Assembly: GCF_022201045.2 (NCBI RefSeq)
Contig: NC_068563.1
Location: 27,935,001-27,999,000 of the forward strand
DNA: 64,000 nt
DNA from: Citrus sinensis
Lineage: Eukaryota; Streptophyta; Magnoliopsida; Sapindales; Rutaceae
Direction: 5' to 3'
Part shown: piece by piece, positions 12,497-23,029 of the stretch
Position numbering within the stretch: position 1 is the stretch's first letter
Layout of the letters: each line of letters begins with the position of its first letter
Notes under the pieces: model-generated
What the model was told of the DNA's origin: nothing
The model's input: the letters and a program-made list of their open reading frames with translations, nothing else
Database searches by the model: none
Made by a program: the position numbers and the translations under genes

Positions 12497-13422
12497 AAAC
12501 TTTATGGAAAATGCTATTTTTTCTGGGTCAAACCCCGAATTAGTTCAAAACGGCGTCATTTTGACTTTTTTTTTTCTTTTTGGTTGCATGAAACGTATTC
12601 GTTTCATCTAGTAAAAATAAAATAAACTAAAGCATTTTCCTAAGGCAGAGAAACGAAGACGCTATGCAGAGAAACAACTACTCTTAGCTCTTCCTCTTTG
12701 ATTTTTCAGCAGCTATTAATATTTTCTGACATAAGACTAAGTTTCTTGCTCAGTTTTCTGTAATGGCAAAATGGAAAATGAAAGAACAAAACCAAAAGCT
12801 TTTAGATAACATAATTGGCATACCCCTTCTGGATCTATAATTGCCAAAGACTGGCAACCAGAAATTAAAACTTCTAACCAACCATTACCAAATCAGACAC
12901 AACATGATCAGGTCTACATGTCATTAACTTCCTCTTCTTCATCCTTATAATAATCCTCTTCAGCTGTAGCATCTTGGTACTGCTGATACTCAGAAACCAA
13001 ATCATTCATATTGCTCTCTGCCTCAGTGAACTCCATCTCATCCATACCTTCGCCGATGTACCAATGAAGGAAAGCCTTCCTCCTAAACATAGTTGTGAAC
13101 TGCTTGCTCACACGCCTGAACATCTCCTGAATTGAAGTCGAGTTTCCAATAAATGTTGATGTCATTTTCAGGCCAGTTGGAAGGATATCACAAACGAAGA
13201 GGAGGGGAAGACGAAAACAAAGAGGACAAAACGAATGGCAAATTTCCCTGGTGAAACGAAGAGGGGAAGATGAAACAAAGAGGAGAAGACAAAAACGAAG
13301 AACGAATAGGAGAGCTTTTGCTAGGGTGAAACGGTAGCGTTTCAAATAGAAAAGGAAACAACGTCGTTTTGCTTTAGTTTTCGGGATTTGACCCAGGGCA
13401 AATAGCAGAACTCAAACTTTAT
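12497..13422. mobile_element. non-autonomous Mutator-like element (Pack-MULE)
   Basis: The element body is 12506-13413, flanked by a perfect 9-bp direct repeat AAACTTTAT at 12497-12505 and 13414-13422. Its ends are long imperfect inverted repeats. The left starts GGAAAATGCTATTT and the right, reverse-complemented, starts GAGTTCTGCTATTT. Both then share CTGGGTCAAA, CCCGAA, CAAAACG and a further GAAACG..CGTTTCA block about 85-100 bp in. A 9-bp TSD with long inverted termini is the hallmark of Mutator-like elements. There is no transposase, and the interior carries a beta-tubulin fragment, which fits the Pack-MULE definition. Confidence 0.85.
12914..13195 (-). pseudogene. captured beta-tubulin C-terminal fragment
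   Basis: About 93 residues match the C-terminal end of plant beta-tubulin, from [11 protein letters not shown] through [35 protein letters not shown] and an acidic tail, ending in a natural stop. Several residues differ from the strongly conserved family sequence (for example Leu for Pro in CDIPPTG and Lys for Glu in RRVSEQF), as expected once selection is lost. The frame runs upstream into unrelated element sequence without an ATG at its start. Sequence after the stop (12770-12913) may be the captured 3' UTR. It lies wholly inside the 908-bp MULE and lacks the GTPase domain. Confidence 0.85.
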
Positions 13423-13728
13423 ATATTGGATAATAAAGTTATTTTGCAGTTCCTCTAAAACTCACACTAAATAATAAATTTCCAAAAATTGAAATCTACA
13501 CAACCAATACCCTAAATTTCCAACCATCTCACCACAACAAAGATGAGAACACTATTAAAAATTAATCAATATTTCGAAAGAAAAAAATTAGCCCCCAAAA
13601 TTTTTGGCTCCGCTCTGCCCCTGACCGTCACCAAAATATCATTTCTAGTGTACCATCACCACGAACATATCTTCGTTGCCACCAAATCCATCGTCACCGT
13701 CAACATCACTTGATCACTTGAGTAGATC

Positions 13729-13881
13729 ATAAAAAATACTAACCTTGAAGATTTGCAAGACTGGGGTTCAAGATCCTTCAAGACTGTTTACCAAGGGAAG
13801 TGGGGAGGCGCTAGTGTTGCAATTAAACGAATTAACGACAGATGCTTAGCTGGAAAACCTTCAGAAGAACAACAAATGGTT
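13729..13881 (+). pseudogene. fragment of RAF-like (PB1-type) protein kinase
   Basis: About 51 residues read IIKNTNLEDLQ, then a glycine-loop region GSRSFKTVYQGKWGG, then VAIKRIND with the ATP-binding lysine, then CLAGKPSEEQQ. This matches the start of the kinase domain of plant PB1/RAF-like MAPKKKs (typically IIKNEDLEEL..GKWRGTDVAIKRI). A stop codon precedes it at 13723, nothing of the catalytic loop follows, and a MULE is inserted 40 bp downstream. It is a relic, perhaps itself captured by a transposon. Confidence 0.7.
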
Positions 13882-13913
13882 CGCGTCTTTTTATTTAACT
13901 TCAAAACCTCCAA

Positions 13914-14820
13914 ATTATTTTTGGAAAATTTATGAAAATAACCATAAAACTTTTGCTATTTTCACAATTAACCCTCTTAATTTTTTTCTATCAATATTAG
14001 TCAAACACACGCTTTTCTCCCTAAATTACCCTTATTTACAAACCAAAAGTAACTTTTTTTCTCCTCTTTCGTCAAACCAAAGGCAGCTTTCCACTCTTGA
14101 ATCATCAACCAACGGCGATGGCAAAAGGCAACGATAAAAGTGAAATCCGATCATAATCTATCCGGATCCAACACTAATCGGTATCACATAGTGGTATGAG
14201 TTATTTTCTAAACTTACTTGAGAGTTTCAGTGAACTACAAGTCATGGGTGAATCTGGTGATAGACTGCCTATCGCACGAAGCTTCACGCGACAGGGAACC
14301 TGTTGCACTAAAACTTGGTGCAACAAGCAAGCCTTGGAGCAACAGGCAGCCGACAATGGGAGGTTCTTCGGTTTAGGAGAGATGGGAGAAAGAGAGATTG
14401 TTGGGGGAGAGATGAGAGAGAGAGGTATTTTGGTCTCAAAACTGATGAGGGATGGACCGCCGCCGATGAGTGCTGAAGTTGCCGCCGACACCGTCGACGA
14501 TGGGAGGTTCTTCGGTTTGGGAGAGATGGGAGAAAGAGAGATTGTTGGGGGAGAGATGAGAGAGATGGGTATTTTAGTCTCAAAATCGATGAGGGATGGA
14601 CCGCCGCCGACGAGTGCTGAAGTTGCTGCCGACGATGGGAGGTTCTTCGGTTTGGGAGAGATGAGAGAAAGAGAGATTGTTGGGGGAGAGATGAAAGAGA
14701 GGGGTATTTTGGTCTCAAAGGCTTTTTTTATGGCTAATGTTGATAGAAGTTTGTTTGGGGGGTGAAGATGGAAAAAGTCAAAATTTTTATGGTTATTGGT
14801 GTAAATTTTCCATTATTTTT
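13914..14820. mobile_element. second non-autonomous Mutator-like element
   Basis: The body is 13923-14811, flanked by a perfect 9-bp duplication ATTATTTTT at 13914-13922 and 14812-14820. The left terminus starts GGAAAATTTATGAAAATAAC. The right, reverse-complemented, starts GGAAAATTTACACCAATAAC. Similarity continues through AACCATAAAA and CTATCAAYATTAG blocks to about 100 bp or more. There is no transposase. The interior holds a 3-copy in-frame tandem repeat. The first bases (GGAAAA) resemble those of the neighbouring tubulin-carrying element, but the rest of the termini differ, so it is a different family. Confidence 0.85.
14352..14729 (+). repeat. three-copy tandem repeat (144/135-bp spacing) inside the second MULE
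   Basis: Copies start at 14352, 14496 and 14631 with GAC-A/G-ATGGGAGGTTCTTCGG. Spacings of 144 and 135 bp are both multiples of three, so one frame (14196-14765, 189 codons, with ATG) reads through all copies as a repeated RFFGLGEM.EREIVGGEM unit. The opposite strand is also open. No known domain is present. The repeat abuts the right terminus and includes subterminal sequence, so expansion of a subterminal repeat is more likely than a protein gene. Confidence 0.75.
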
Positions 14821-15770
14821 ATATTTCTTGCGGTTAATGATATTGCTCGCTGAATGTTTATATTCATTCAACCAAATAAGTGACTTCTGGAGTGAGTCCA
14901 TTAAGCTCACGGATTTTGCACCATCGAAATATTTTCATTCCACGGTATTGGGCACGATGGTCTGAGGTTCTGTGGCAACAATAGAAGTTTGTGTGTGACA
15001 AAGAAAAGAAAAGAAAAAGACTATTTATTTTTATTTCGGGTAATTTTGAAAATATGATGAATTAATTGAAAATTGGGGGCTAAAGTGATAAGCGAGGGGT
15101 CAAATATTACTAGTCATCAAGTAACCGCAACAGATTTCATAGTCCGGCAACCTTTGGGTTGGAAACTCTCTTGAAAAGCACCCCAGTTATACTCCAATTA
15201 CACCGTGAAAAACCCGAATGGAATCACCGGTTCAGCTTTTCAAGATTTGAAATTGGGCTCTTTAACCAACGCTACGGATCTTATATTTTAATGCCTAAAT
15301 GAAATCTCATTTGTTTTACGGTGGAGTATTCATTCTAGAAAGAGCAAAAATTTATCGTGTGACACATGACGATTGAATTCGATTATAGAATCCCCAACGT
15401 TATTGGGTTTACTTATAATACAAGAGATTCACACTCCAGAAAATAAGGGTATAAATTCATCGCTAATCGAAGAAACAAACTCTTATTCCTTCTTCACCAC
15501 AGATTGCACGACCTCAACACAAGACCCTGCAGAGCCGCCGCTATTAAAATTCAAAATTGTGGAAAATCCATTAATTCTGTCTATAATACTCAAAGGTGCA
15601 ATTTTTTTTTCGCGATTGTTTCTGGTTTCGGTTTCACCCCAACTTGGTTTATTTAATTGACAAGTTATGATTCGAGGGATTTTTATTTATTTATTTTTGG
15701 GTTAAAGAAATCATGTTCTAACACAAGCAGCTATATGTGCAGGTGATTTTCTCCATCGCTGTCAAGAAAA
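14821..15770. other. spacer and presumed promoter/leader of the downstream gene
   Basis: No gene is recognised. The stretch at about 15480-15770 precedes the first coding exon at 15771. It includes a possible 5' UTR with a candidate splice acceptor (GTGCAG) ending near 15741. The transcription start cannot be set. Confidence 0.35.
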
Positions 15771-17288
15771 ATGGCTGAGTCTATTGTAATTAGTAGTATT
15801 GCCACATCGCCAATGTTGACACCAGGTATGACAAGAATGTTCCTTAGCTCGTTAGCAACATATTACGTATATATAAGTAGCCTTTTGTAACTTTTTGCCA
15901 CTTTGATTTGATTTGATTTCGGATCAACACATTGATTAACAATGCAAAATAGGAGCCTCTCCATTAGATATCAAAATAAGTTTTTGATTGAGTGCCTAAT
16001 TAATTTATGACATTATCTTATTGTTCTTTCCTATATAGTCTTTATCTAGTACCGACGCTCTCAAATTTTTTTTCACGTGAACAAATTTTTAAAAGTCAGA
16101 TTTTAGTGCTATTAAGCCGTACGGCTTGACAGGCTGAGAATGATTGTGTATACACACTCACCTATACATATATAGAGTTACTATGATACACTTTTTGAGT
16201 ACAGCAAAAACAAGAAAGTACTGGTGCAAGGAGCTAAATAAGCTTTCTGAATCTCATCCGGCAAGAGTCTCCATGGAATTTCAACCTTCCCTTGGAACTT
16301 ATTGTGCGCAAATTAAGCTTTGTGCTCCAGTTCCAGTTGGGTTGGGGTTGCATTTACATTCATCTCATTCTCTTCACAGAAGAAGAAGGAGAAGACCACT
16401 CTCTGCTTCTATGATCTGCGCTTCTGCTTTGGTAATTTCGTATTGAATTTCCTGCTACAGGCTGTTATTCGTTATTTGTTATCTTGAAATACAATCTTTT
16501 TTTGGGCACCCTTTTCTTAATGATTTAGCCCCCTGAAAATGTATATCACACAGGCATTTTTCCTTGATGTTAATATTTTACATTGCGACAAAGATACTCT
16601 TGAATCTTGATGTTGCTTTTCTTTTTACAGCAAGGGCAGACTCAGACAATTACCCCTGAGGCACCAACAACAATCCCAAATCCTCCTGGTAATAGCCATT
16701 TCCATTTACCATTTAGTGTAGTCATAGTGAGGTCAAGGCAGCATTTTATTCAGCTGCTTGCACCAGTGACCGGCCACCTGCCTAGCTAGTAGCTAGAACT
16801 TACTGGATGATGAGGGTGTCCACTGTCCAGGGTGAGGCTTATCATTTTCATATGTTTTTGAGCTGCAGCTGCTCTTTCTCATGAATAATGCTTTTGCAGT
16901 TCCCGTTTCACTATTGATCATTGTTCTTGGGGATTCAAGTAGATGCTATTAGTGTTCTTATAATTGAAATTAATTTGTATAGAACATTTGTTTATTTTTT
17001 CTGTGACTAAATGTTGTCAGGAAGTTTTGTTTGCAATTTTTCTTTTTTCGTTAATAATCTTAACAACAGATAATTGAATTGATTGCAGCAAAGGAGAAAT
17101 CACCAAAACTGGATAGTGGAGGGACTGGATTTCCACCCCGGGGTGGTGGGGGTGGAGGCGGCGGTGGTGGAGGAGGAGGAGGCGACTGCTCAGGTGGATT
17201 ATTCCTCTTCGGCATACTTGTTTTTCTAGACTTTCTAAAGGATCTAGAAGGCAAGAAGAAGTCCCGGGACTGGCAAAGAAGTTTGTGA
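15771..17288 (+). CDS. probable chloroplast glycine-run membrane protein (YELLOW LEAF 1-like)
   Basis: Predicted exons are 15771-15825, 16205-16431, 16631-16688 and 17089-17288. All have GT-AG introns and matching phases, giving about 179 residues. The first ATG (15771) has the context AAAATGGCT. An alternative start is the in-frame ATG at 16273, giving 138 residues. The middle region has a basic HRRRRRRPLSAS stretch that looks like a plastid-targeting segment. The C-terminal exon has a Pro-Pro-Arg lead, 14 consecutive glycines, a hydrophobic GLFLFGILVFLDFL segment that could cross a membrane, and a charged tail. The architecture recalls plant proteins annotated YELLOW LEAF 1, reported to act in chloroplast development. 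That match is from memory and moderate. The biochemical role is not visible in the sequence. Confidence 0.65.
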
Positions 17289-18163
17289 GGTTTTGTTATG
17301 AAATCACTATCAAATTTTCTTCAAACTTATTCCGGGGTGTGAATTTAGTTTGCGATGCTGTATTCTAATCCTTTTGGAATTATGTTGATACCTCATGGGT
17401 GGATAGTGTGAATTTTCCTTTTTCAAATTAGTAGCATCAAGTTTGGATCACTTTTGTTTTGTGTAAATGGAGTTGATATTGACCCAATTTTAGGTGGAAA
17501 TGCAATAATGTATAATTTTATATACAACTATCATTTAAACTTCAAATCAATAGTAGTCTTCTAATTATTAAAGCTTAATCATCAAAATTCTTAAAGTTTT
17601 TCCGAAAAAGAATTATTATCCCTCGAAGAATAAATTGAATTCTATTAAAAATAGAAGCAAAGATGACAATTCCACGAATAATAGATTTATAACCTTCTTA
17701 CAAATTCATTTCGACGGAAGTTTCAATTCAAGCCGACAGATCGCACGAGAGCCAATCATAAGCATTTGCGCGTTTTAACTCAAACAATCGACGTCGGTAA
17801 AAGTCAAATGGAAGCCAAGGTTGACCAAGAGGCGTGACAAAAGACTTCGCTTTTTGATATATTGATTTTGAACACACGGACTTCGCGTTTAAGCTTTTAC
17901 ACGTCAACTGTCGAATCCTGTCCAAACAAAAAATTTGCTGGCCCTGCCTGCAGGCTGAAGCAACCCCACTCTGCCCCATCATTGATCTTTCCAACGCTTA
18001 AATTCATTTAATAATTTCCAGTTTGGCAAAACTTATTCTCTTCTGTTCTCTGTCTTCCCGTTTCAACTTTCAGCTGCTTGTTCATTAGAATTTTGCGCAG
18101 TCTAACGTTACCGTTTTACTTCAATAGTTTCTTGTTTCTGCATACAACAAGGAGTCGCTGAAA
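17289..18163. other. spacer between the YL1-like and PITP genes
   Basis: The first 200 bp is probably the 3' UTR of the upstream gene, and the last 150 bp is probably the promoter and leader of the PITP gene. No additional gene is seen. Confidence 0.4.
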
Positions 18164-21088
18164 ATGGTGCAAATCAAGGAATTGTATCCTCTAATATTTA
18201 AGTTTTGTTCATAGCTATTATGATACATAAAAGTTGACCAAATTTTCATCTATAAGCTTTGATTTATTTATTTTCATACATCTGTCCTATGATTCCGGTG
18301 ATTGGACCTATTGGAAAGCCCTTAACTTGCAACTTTTCTATGTGGGATTTTTCTGTGAAGTCGAATTGTCATGCCCATGTCGTTAGAAGAGGTAATCCCA
18401 CTTAAGCAACTTTTTTGGTTAATTTGATTAAGTTTCTGTTATTTAGATTGGTTAGTTCATAACAGAGCTTATGGATTGTTTCGGGTTTCAGTATCAGGTG
18501 GCTCAGATGTACATGGTCGCAAAGATGCAGCAACAGAATTCAAATGGTGATGAGGGTGTTGATGTCTTGGAGAATAGACCCTTTGAACACGATGTATTTG
18601 GAAGAGGTCAATACACTTTTAAAGTGTATCGTTTCCAAAGGTAATTCAATGAATCAGAAATAATCTTAATCTGCTAAAGTTTAGTTGTTTTTATTATTTG
18701 ATGATTGGTTCTACCAGATTATGAGCTTACTATAGTCTATTTTAGTCTCACTACTATTTATGTATGGGTTTAGAAAAAGGAGTTGCAAATTTTATTTGGT
18801 CAGTATAAGTTTATTACCAGCTGCATTGCAGATAGAAGATTTCAAAATTGGGGGTTATGATTGCCTAACATTACATTTTCTGTTTGTAGTAAAGCTCCTG
18901 CTTGGCTTAAAACTTTTGCGCCAGCAGATGCTCTTGTAATGCACGAGGAAGCCTGGAATTCATATCCAAGATGCAAAACAGGTTACCATATTCTCCTGTT
19001 TCACTTTCTGCATATACTGTCTGTCTCTTTCTTTTCTCAAACTTGTATTGACACGTTATTTTGTTCTTCTGTACACAAATGCCTCATTCCTCAGTAATCA
19101 AGGTAATATTTTGTTGCAAAATTCTATTTTTTGGATGCAATTGTTTCATATTATAGTCAGTAACACGTTCATCGACTTATTTCTGCAGTGCCCGTATTTC
19201 ACCAAATTCAGTCTCACCATTGAAACTGTTCATAAAGCTGACAATGGGCGGTCAGACAATGTGAGTTCCTCTTAATATTTCTGCAGTTTGTGACCAAGTA
19301 CCACTGAAATCCATACTTTTGTTGAGACATTATTGTCAGAATGGATTTTAATTATTCATCAATGTGAAGTTGCACTATTCCCTGTCGATCTTTTCTTGTT
19401 TTTTCGGCATCTCTTGACTGTGAAGATGATAAACTAGGTGCATAACTTGAGCGAAGAACAACTAGCAGCCAGACAGGTTGAAGTTCTTGATATTGCTTCA
19501 ACTGCAAGGGATTATTGGAGCTATGCCATTGCTAGTAACAACGTAGACTTCTCTAAATTCAAATCAAAGAGAACTGGACGTGGTCCACTTTCAGAGGGCT
19601 GGCAGGTTTGTATCTTCCTTAACAATAAACATTGCATTATGTTTAAATCTATTTGCTTCCACTCAATGTCTTGCTCCTTGATTTATATTGACGATCAGTG
19701 ACATGACAATAACATTTACAGGATAGGTGCAATCCTGTTATGACAGCATATAAATTGGTGACTATAGATGCACCATACTGGGGATTTGGTTATCGACTCG
19801 AACAAGCTTTATTGGCAGTAATTTTTCTCGGACTTAAGCAATCTATCAATATTTGACTTTTAGTGCAGATTACTTTACTAACGACAATGCGAAAATTACT
19901 TTTGAGAAAAAGAACAAGACTTTGACATCAATAATCTTATTTTGAGAAATGTGGTCTTAGTTATTCAGACTCACCATTATGATGCTCCCTACTTCCTTTT
20001 TTTTTTTTTTTTGGAAGTTCAAGCTTTTGTATTAGGTAAAAGATTATATGTACAAAATAAGAGAGAAAGGGACAAAAAGGAAAAAATTATTGTGATAAGC
20101 AATGCTACAATTCCCTTTGTACCTCTGCTGGGGCATTAAGTACCATCTCTCTGAGTAGACATTGAAGAAATCCTTTTGCTGCCTACTAGCTGAGGCTAAT
20201 GCACCTTAAAGAAAATCTAGGAATAATCCTTAAATGTCATAGAAGCTTCCTTCTTGATAGTGCAATTCAATAAGGAAAAATGGTTGGAGGATTACAATAC
20301 CAGTTGCCTTTAAAAGAAAGTCATATGGTCCTATTTGAAGGAAAATTCAAAACTAACAAGTGCGAAACATCGAAATAAGAAGAGTAAAGCAGGGAGGAAG
20401 AGTAACTGAAAAGAGAATGATATTGGTTATTGTGTTGTGACACTTTGACCTACTTTATTGTCTTTATTTATTTACTTGATCATTTTTTCACAGGGCGAAC
20501 GTGCGCTTTTTCTTGAAAGCCATCGGAATTGTTTTGGCTGGATTGATGAATGGTTTGGAATGACAATGCAACAAATACGTGAGATTGAACAACAAAGTGG
20601 TTCCTCATTGAATGAGGTAAGCGTGTTTCATAACATCTCTCCATATGAATCGAACTTTAGAAGTTGTGTTATGTGTATCTGGGAAACCTTCATGCTTCAA
20701 AAAGATTTCATTGCTTGCCAAATTTTGTGGGTCGTAGCATCAAAACTTGAGCAAGTCACAGGTCCTACTTCTCGAAACTGGTCAACATTGTATCAAATGA
20801 ATAAAATTTCTTGAAATTATATATTGTCAGCTGGCTAAAATACTGGTGACATCAGAACTAAGCAATAAGGCCTCATTTTTATCTTCTGAAGTATCAATAT
20901 CTTTTAAGAAAAGCAATTAGGGGGGAATTTCAAGTTTTTTTTCTTTTCAAGTTATTCATTGAAAACACTGTGATGCTAATTATTTCAAGTCACTGATATA
21001 ATGTTTAACTTGCACTTTAAAACAGAGACTTGGCAAGCCAACCTCGATGACAACCAAGGAAGGATTTGAAAGTCGATGTTTCTTGTGA
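18164..21088 (+). CDS. phosphatidylinositol transfer protein, StART-like class I
   Basis: The protein should move phosphatidylinositol (and phosphatidylcholine) between membranes in the cytosol. Ten exons splice cleanly: 18164-18183, 18361-18391, 18492-18640, 18890-18981, 19095-19102, 19189-19260, 19438-19605, 19722-19817, 20494-20616 and 21026-21088. They sum to 822 nt, or 273 residues, the usual size of animal class I PITPs. The fifth exon is only 8 nt (TAATCAAG) and supplies V-I-K in CKTVIKCPYF. Thr59, Lys61 and Asn90 fall at the same numbers as inositol-headgroup contacts described for mammalian PITP-alpha. Motifs GRGQYTFKVY, WNSYPRC, KTGRGPL-like KRTGRGPLSEGW and YKLVT are present. This is the StART-type fold, not Sec14, which is the better-known plant PITP type. 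No frameshift is seen. Confidence 0.9.
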
Positions 21089-22297
21089 TGAAGAAAATTT
21101 GAGACTAAAAGTCCTCCCAATATTTCTGGGGTGCATGAGCTAAAGGTTTATGCTCTGAGCCACAAGTCAAATGATTCTTCTGCAGATGTATTTGGCAAAG
21201 CCTACAGATTTTACAAGAACAGATTGCAAATTAGGATTACCCAAGTCCACATTGAAAATTCTGAAAATATTATTAATAATTAATTATTTCATTTATTCTG
21301 TAAGTAGGGGTCTCAGGTTCAGCAGTATTTCCCATGATTTCTATTTTAGTTGAGGTCATGGTGATGACAAATTGACTATTGTATCGTTTACTAGATATTG
21401 CTGGAAATTTCATGTCGTTATATGTTTAAATATGTAATCGACTCTAATTTCGTTCATCTTCCACCATCGCTGTGTTGAGGGTTTGGCATGTTATTAGCTT
21501 TCGGGAAGGCACAGATGAGTTGTTTGCAGTTGATTGGCGATTGTTAGAATTGGAGGAACCCTCGAAGCACAATTTGCAAAGCTCAAATAAAAATTTGTAA
21601 TTCGTCACTGAGACTGCTTTTGGTTTTGGGCTTCATATCATGCGCTTGAATGAGTTAGATTTCGTTAAGTACATAGTTTGGGTATTAAGTTTCAGTAACT
21701 CGGCCCTATTTTGTAAGTCAATTAATCAAAGAACTCCAATTCCAAACGGCTTTGCTGCTTTTTCTCTCTGGGGGTGCTGTTCCTTCCTTGTCCAATTTCC
21801 TTCACGTAAAAGGTATCAATCGTTTTTCTTCTCAATAAAGCAAATTTGAAGTAGCAGTCATTCTATTAAGAATAAAAATTTTATTGATTTTATTTGAAAT
21901 TACAGCACTTTTAATTAGTATACCAAGCCACATGACAATTGAACTTCCAGATTCTGTTGATAATCTAATATTTATATGATATGCATTGGACATGTTCGAA
22001 GAAATGCCTCATCTAACTAAAAGTAATAATCTGCTTAGCTTTAGTTGGATAATTCAGTTCAATTGAATTTATTCAAGTTTGGATGAACCCTGTGGGATTT
22101 TGGTTCATAATCCCGAAAAACATTTTGAAGCTGCAGTAGAATTTAGATTGTTTTGGATATGATTTGAATGAATATAATCTCGTCAAAAACAACAAATCAA
22201 GAACGAAGAGTGTAAACTAGCTGTTAAGACTGTTTTCTTGAACTTCAACCAAATGCATTTACTTAAATGTTAGGTTCTTGATCTATTGAAAGACAGC
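21089..22297. other. spacer and SEN2 upstream region
   Basis: The first part is the probable 3' UTR of the PITP gene. The later part probably carries the SEN2 promoter and leader. A candidate acceptor (ATGTTAG) near 22273 allows a 5' UTR intron. No coding gene is recognised. Confidence 0.35.
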
Positions 22298-23029
22298 ATG
22301 GGGCCGAGATGGAAAGGAAGGGCCTCGGAAGCAAAAGCTCTGGCAGATCCCATGTCCAAAATCATCTCAGATTTACATTCTTCTCTAGTCCAGTCAGAAG
22401 CTCATGCAGTGCTCGCTGGGTATAGCGCGCTTCTAGCTGTGGAAGCAGAACAAACCGAGCTTCTCAACCGTGCATGTTTTGGCCGACCTATTGTTACAGC
22501 TGAAAAGGATAAGCAATGGTATCAACTAGGTATGGAAGAAGGTTTTTATTTATGCCATTCGTTAAAATGCCTTAAGATTGTTGGTGAAGATAATTCTACG
22601 AAGAATGATGACGAGCTATGGCAGTACATGAAAGCGAAGAAGGAAACATTTCCTTTACTTTACAAGGCTTATTCACATCTACGAAAGAAAAATTGGGTTG
22701 TGAGGTCAGGATCACAGTATGGCGTGGACTTTGTTGCCTACCGTCATCATCCATCTCTGGTTCATTCTGAGTATGCTGTGCTTGTTTTAGCAGAAGGTGA
22801 AGATGGTGAAAATGGACGGTTAAGGGTGTGGTCGGATATTCATTGCACAGTTCGACTTTGTGGAGGTGTTGCAAAAACACTGTTGATTCTCACCATCAAT
22901 AAAAATGGCCAGGGTACTGCCACTCCTTCATGTTTGGAGCAGTATGCTGTTGAAGAAAGAACAATCTCGAGATGGAGTCCAGAACAGTGCCGAGAGGATC
23001 CAGCAACAGTTGCAAATGGAATCAAATAA
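22298..23029 (+). CDS. SEN2: tRNA-splicing endonuclease subunit Sen2
   Basis: This is the nuclear endonuclease subunit that cuts introns from pre-tRNAs. One exon of 243 codons is close to Arabidopsis SEN1/SEN2 in length. I chose the ATG at 22298, which gives the conserved MGPRWKG start. The in-frame codon at 22286 is TTG. The C-terminal half holds the catalytic fold SQYGVDFVAYRHHP..VHSEYAVLV..VAKTLLI, with the expected Tyr-His-Lys triad at about Tyr148, His156 and Lys193. The conserved RACFGRPIVT and EEGFYL segments of the N-terminal domain are intact. The gene is followed at 24.4 kb by a tetraspanin on the opposite strand, an arrangement also known for SEN1-TET3 and SEN2-TET4 in Arabidopsis. 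Confidence 0.93.
   Translation: MGPRWKGRASEAKALADPMSKIISDLHSSLVQSEAHAVLAGYSALLAVEAEQTELLNRACFGRPIVTAEKDKQWYQLGMEEGFYLCHSLKCLKIVGEDNSTKNDDELWQYMKAKKETFPLLYKAYSHLRKKNWVVRSGSQYGVDFVAYRHHPSLVHSEYAVLVLAEGEDGENGRLRVWSDIHCTVRLCGGVAKTLLILTINKNGQGTATPSCLEQYAVEERTISRWSPEQCREDPATVANGIK

Noticed and set aside
13331-13413. Beta-tubulin frame extended upstream to 13345 as a chimeric gene
   Set aside because: The extended frame starts without an ATG and lies in the inverted terminus. Only 12914-13195 matches tubulin.
14196-14765. 189-codon ATG frame inside the second MULE as a protein gene
   Set aside because: It is made mostly of a DNA tandem repeat that is open on both strands, with no known domain. It is kept as a repeat and raised only as a finding.
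13570-15110. GCCCCCAAAATTTT-like sequence near 13592 and an inverted AATTGGGGGCT near 15073 as ends of a larger nested element
   Set aside because: The match is about 15 bp and does not extend. No target duplication was found.
19999-20040. T-rich run in a PITP intron as the poly(A) end of an inverted SINE/LINE
   Set aside because: No target duplication or body homology was recognised.
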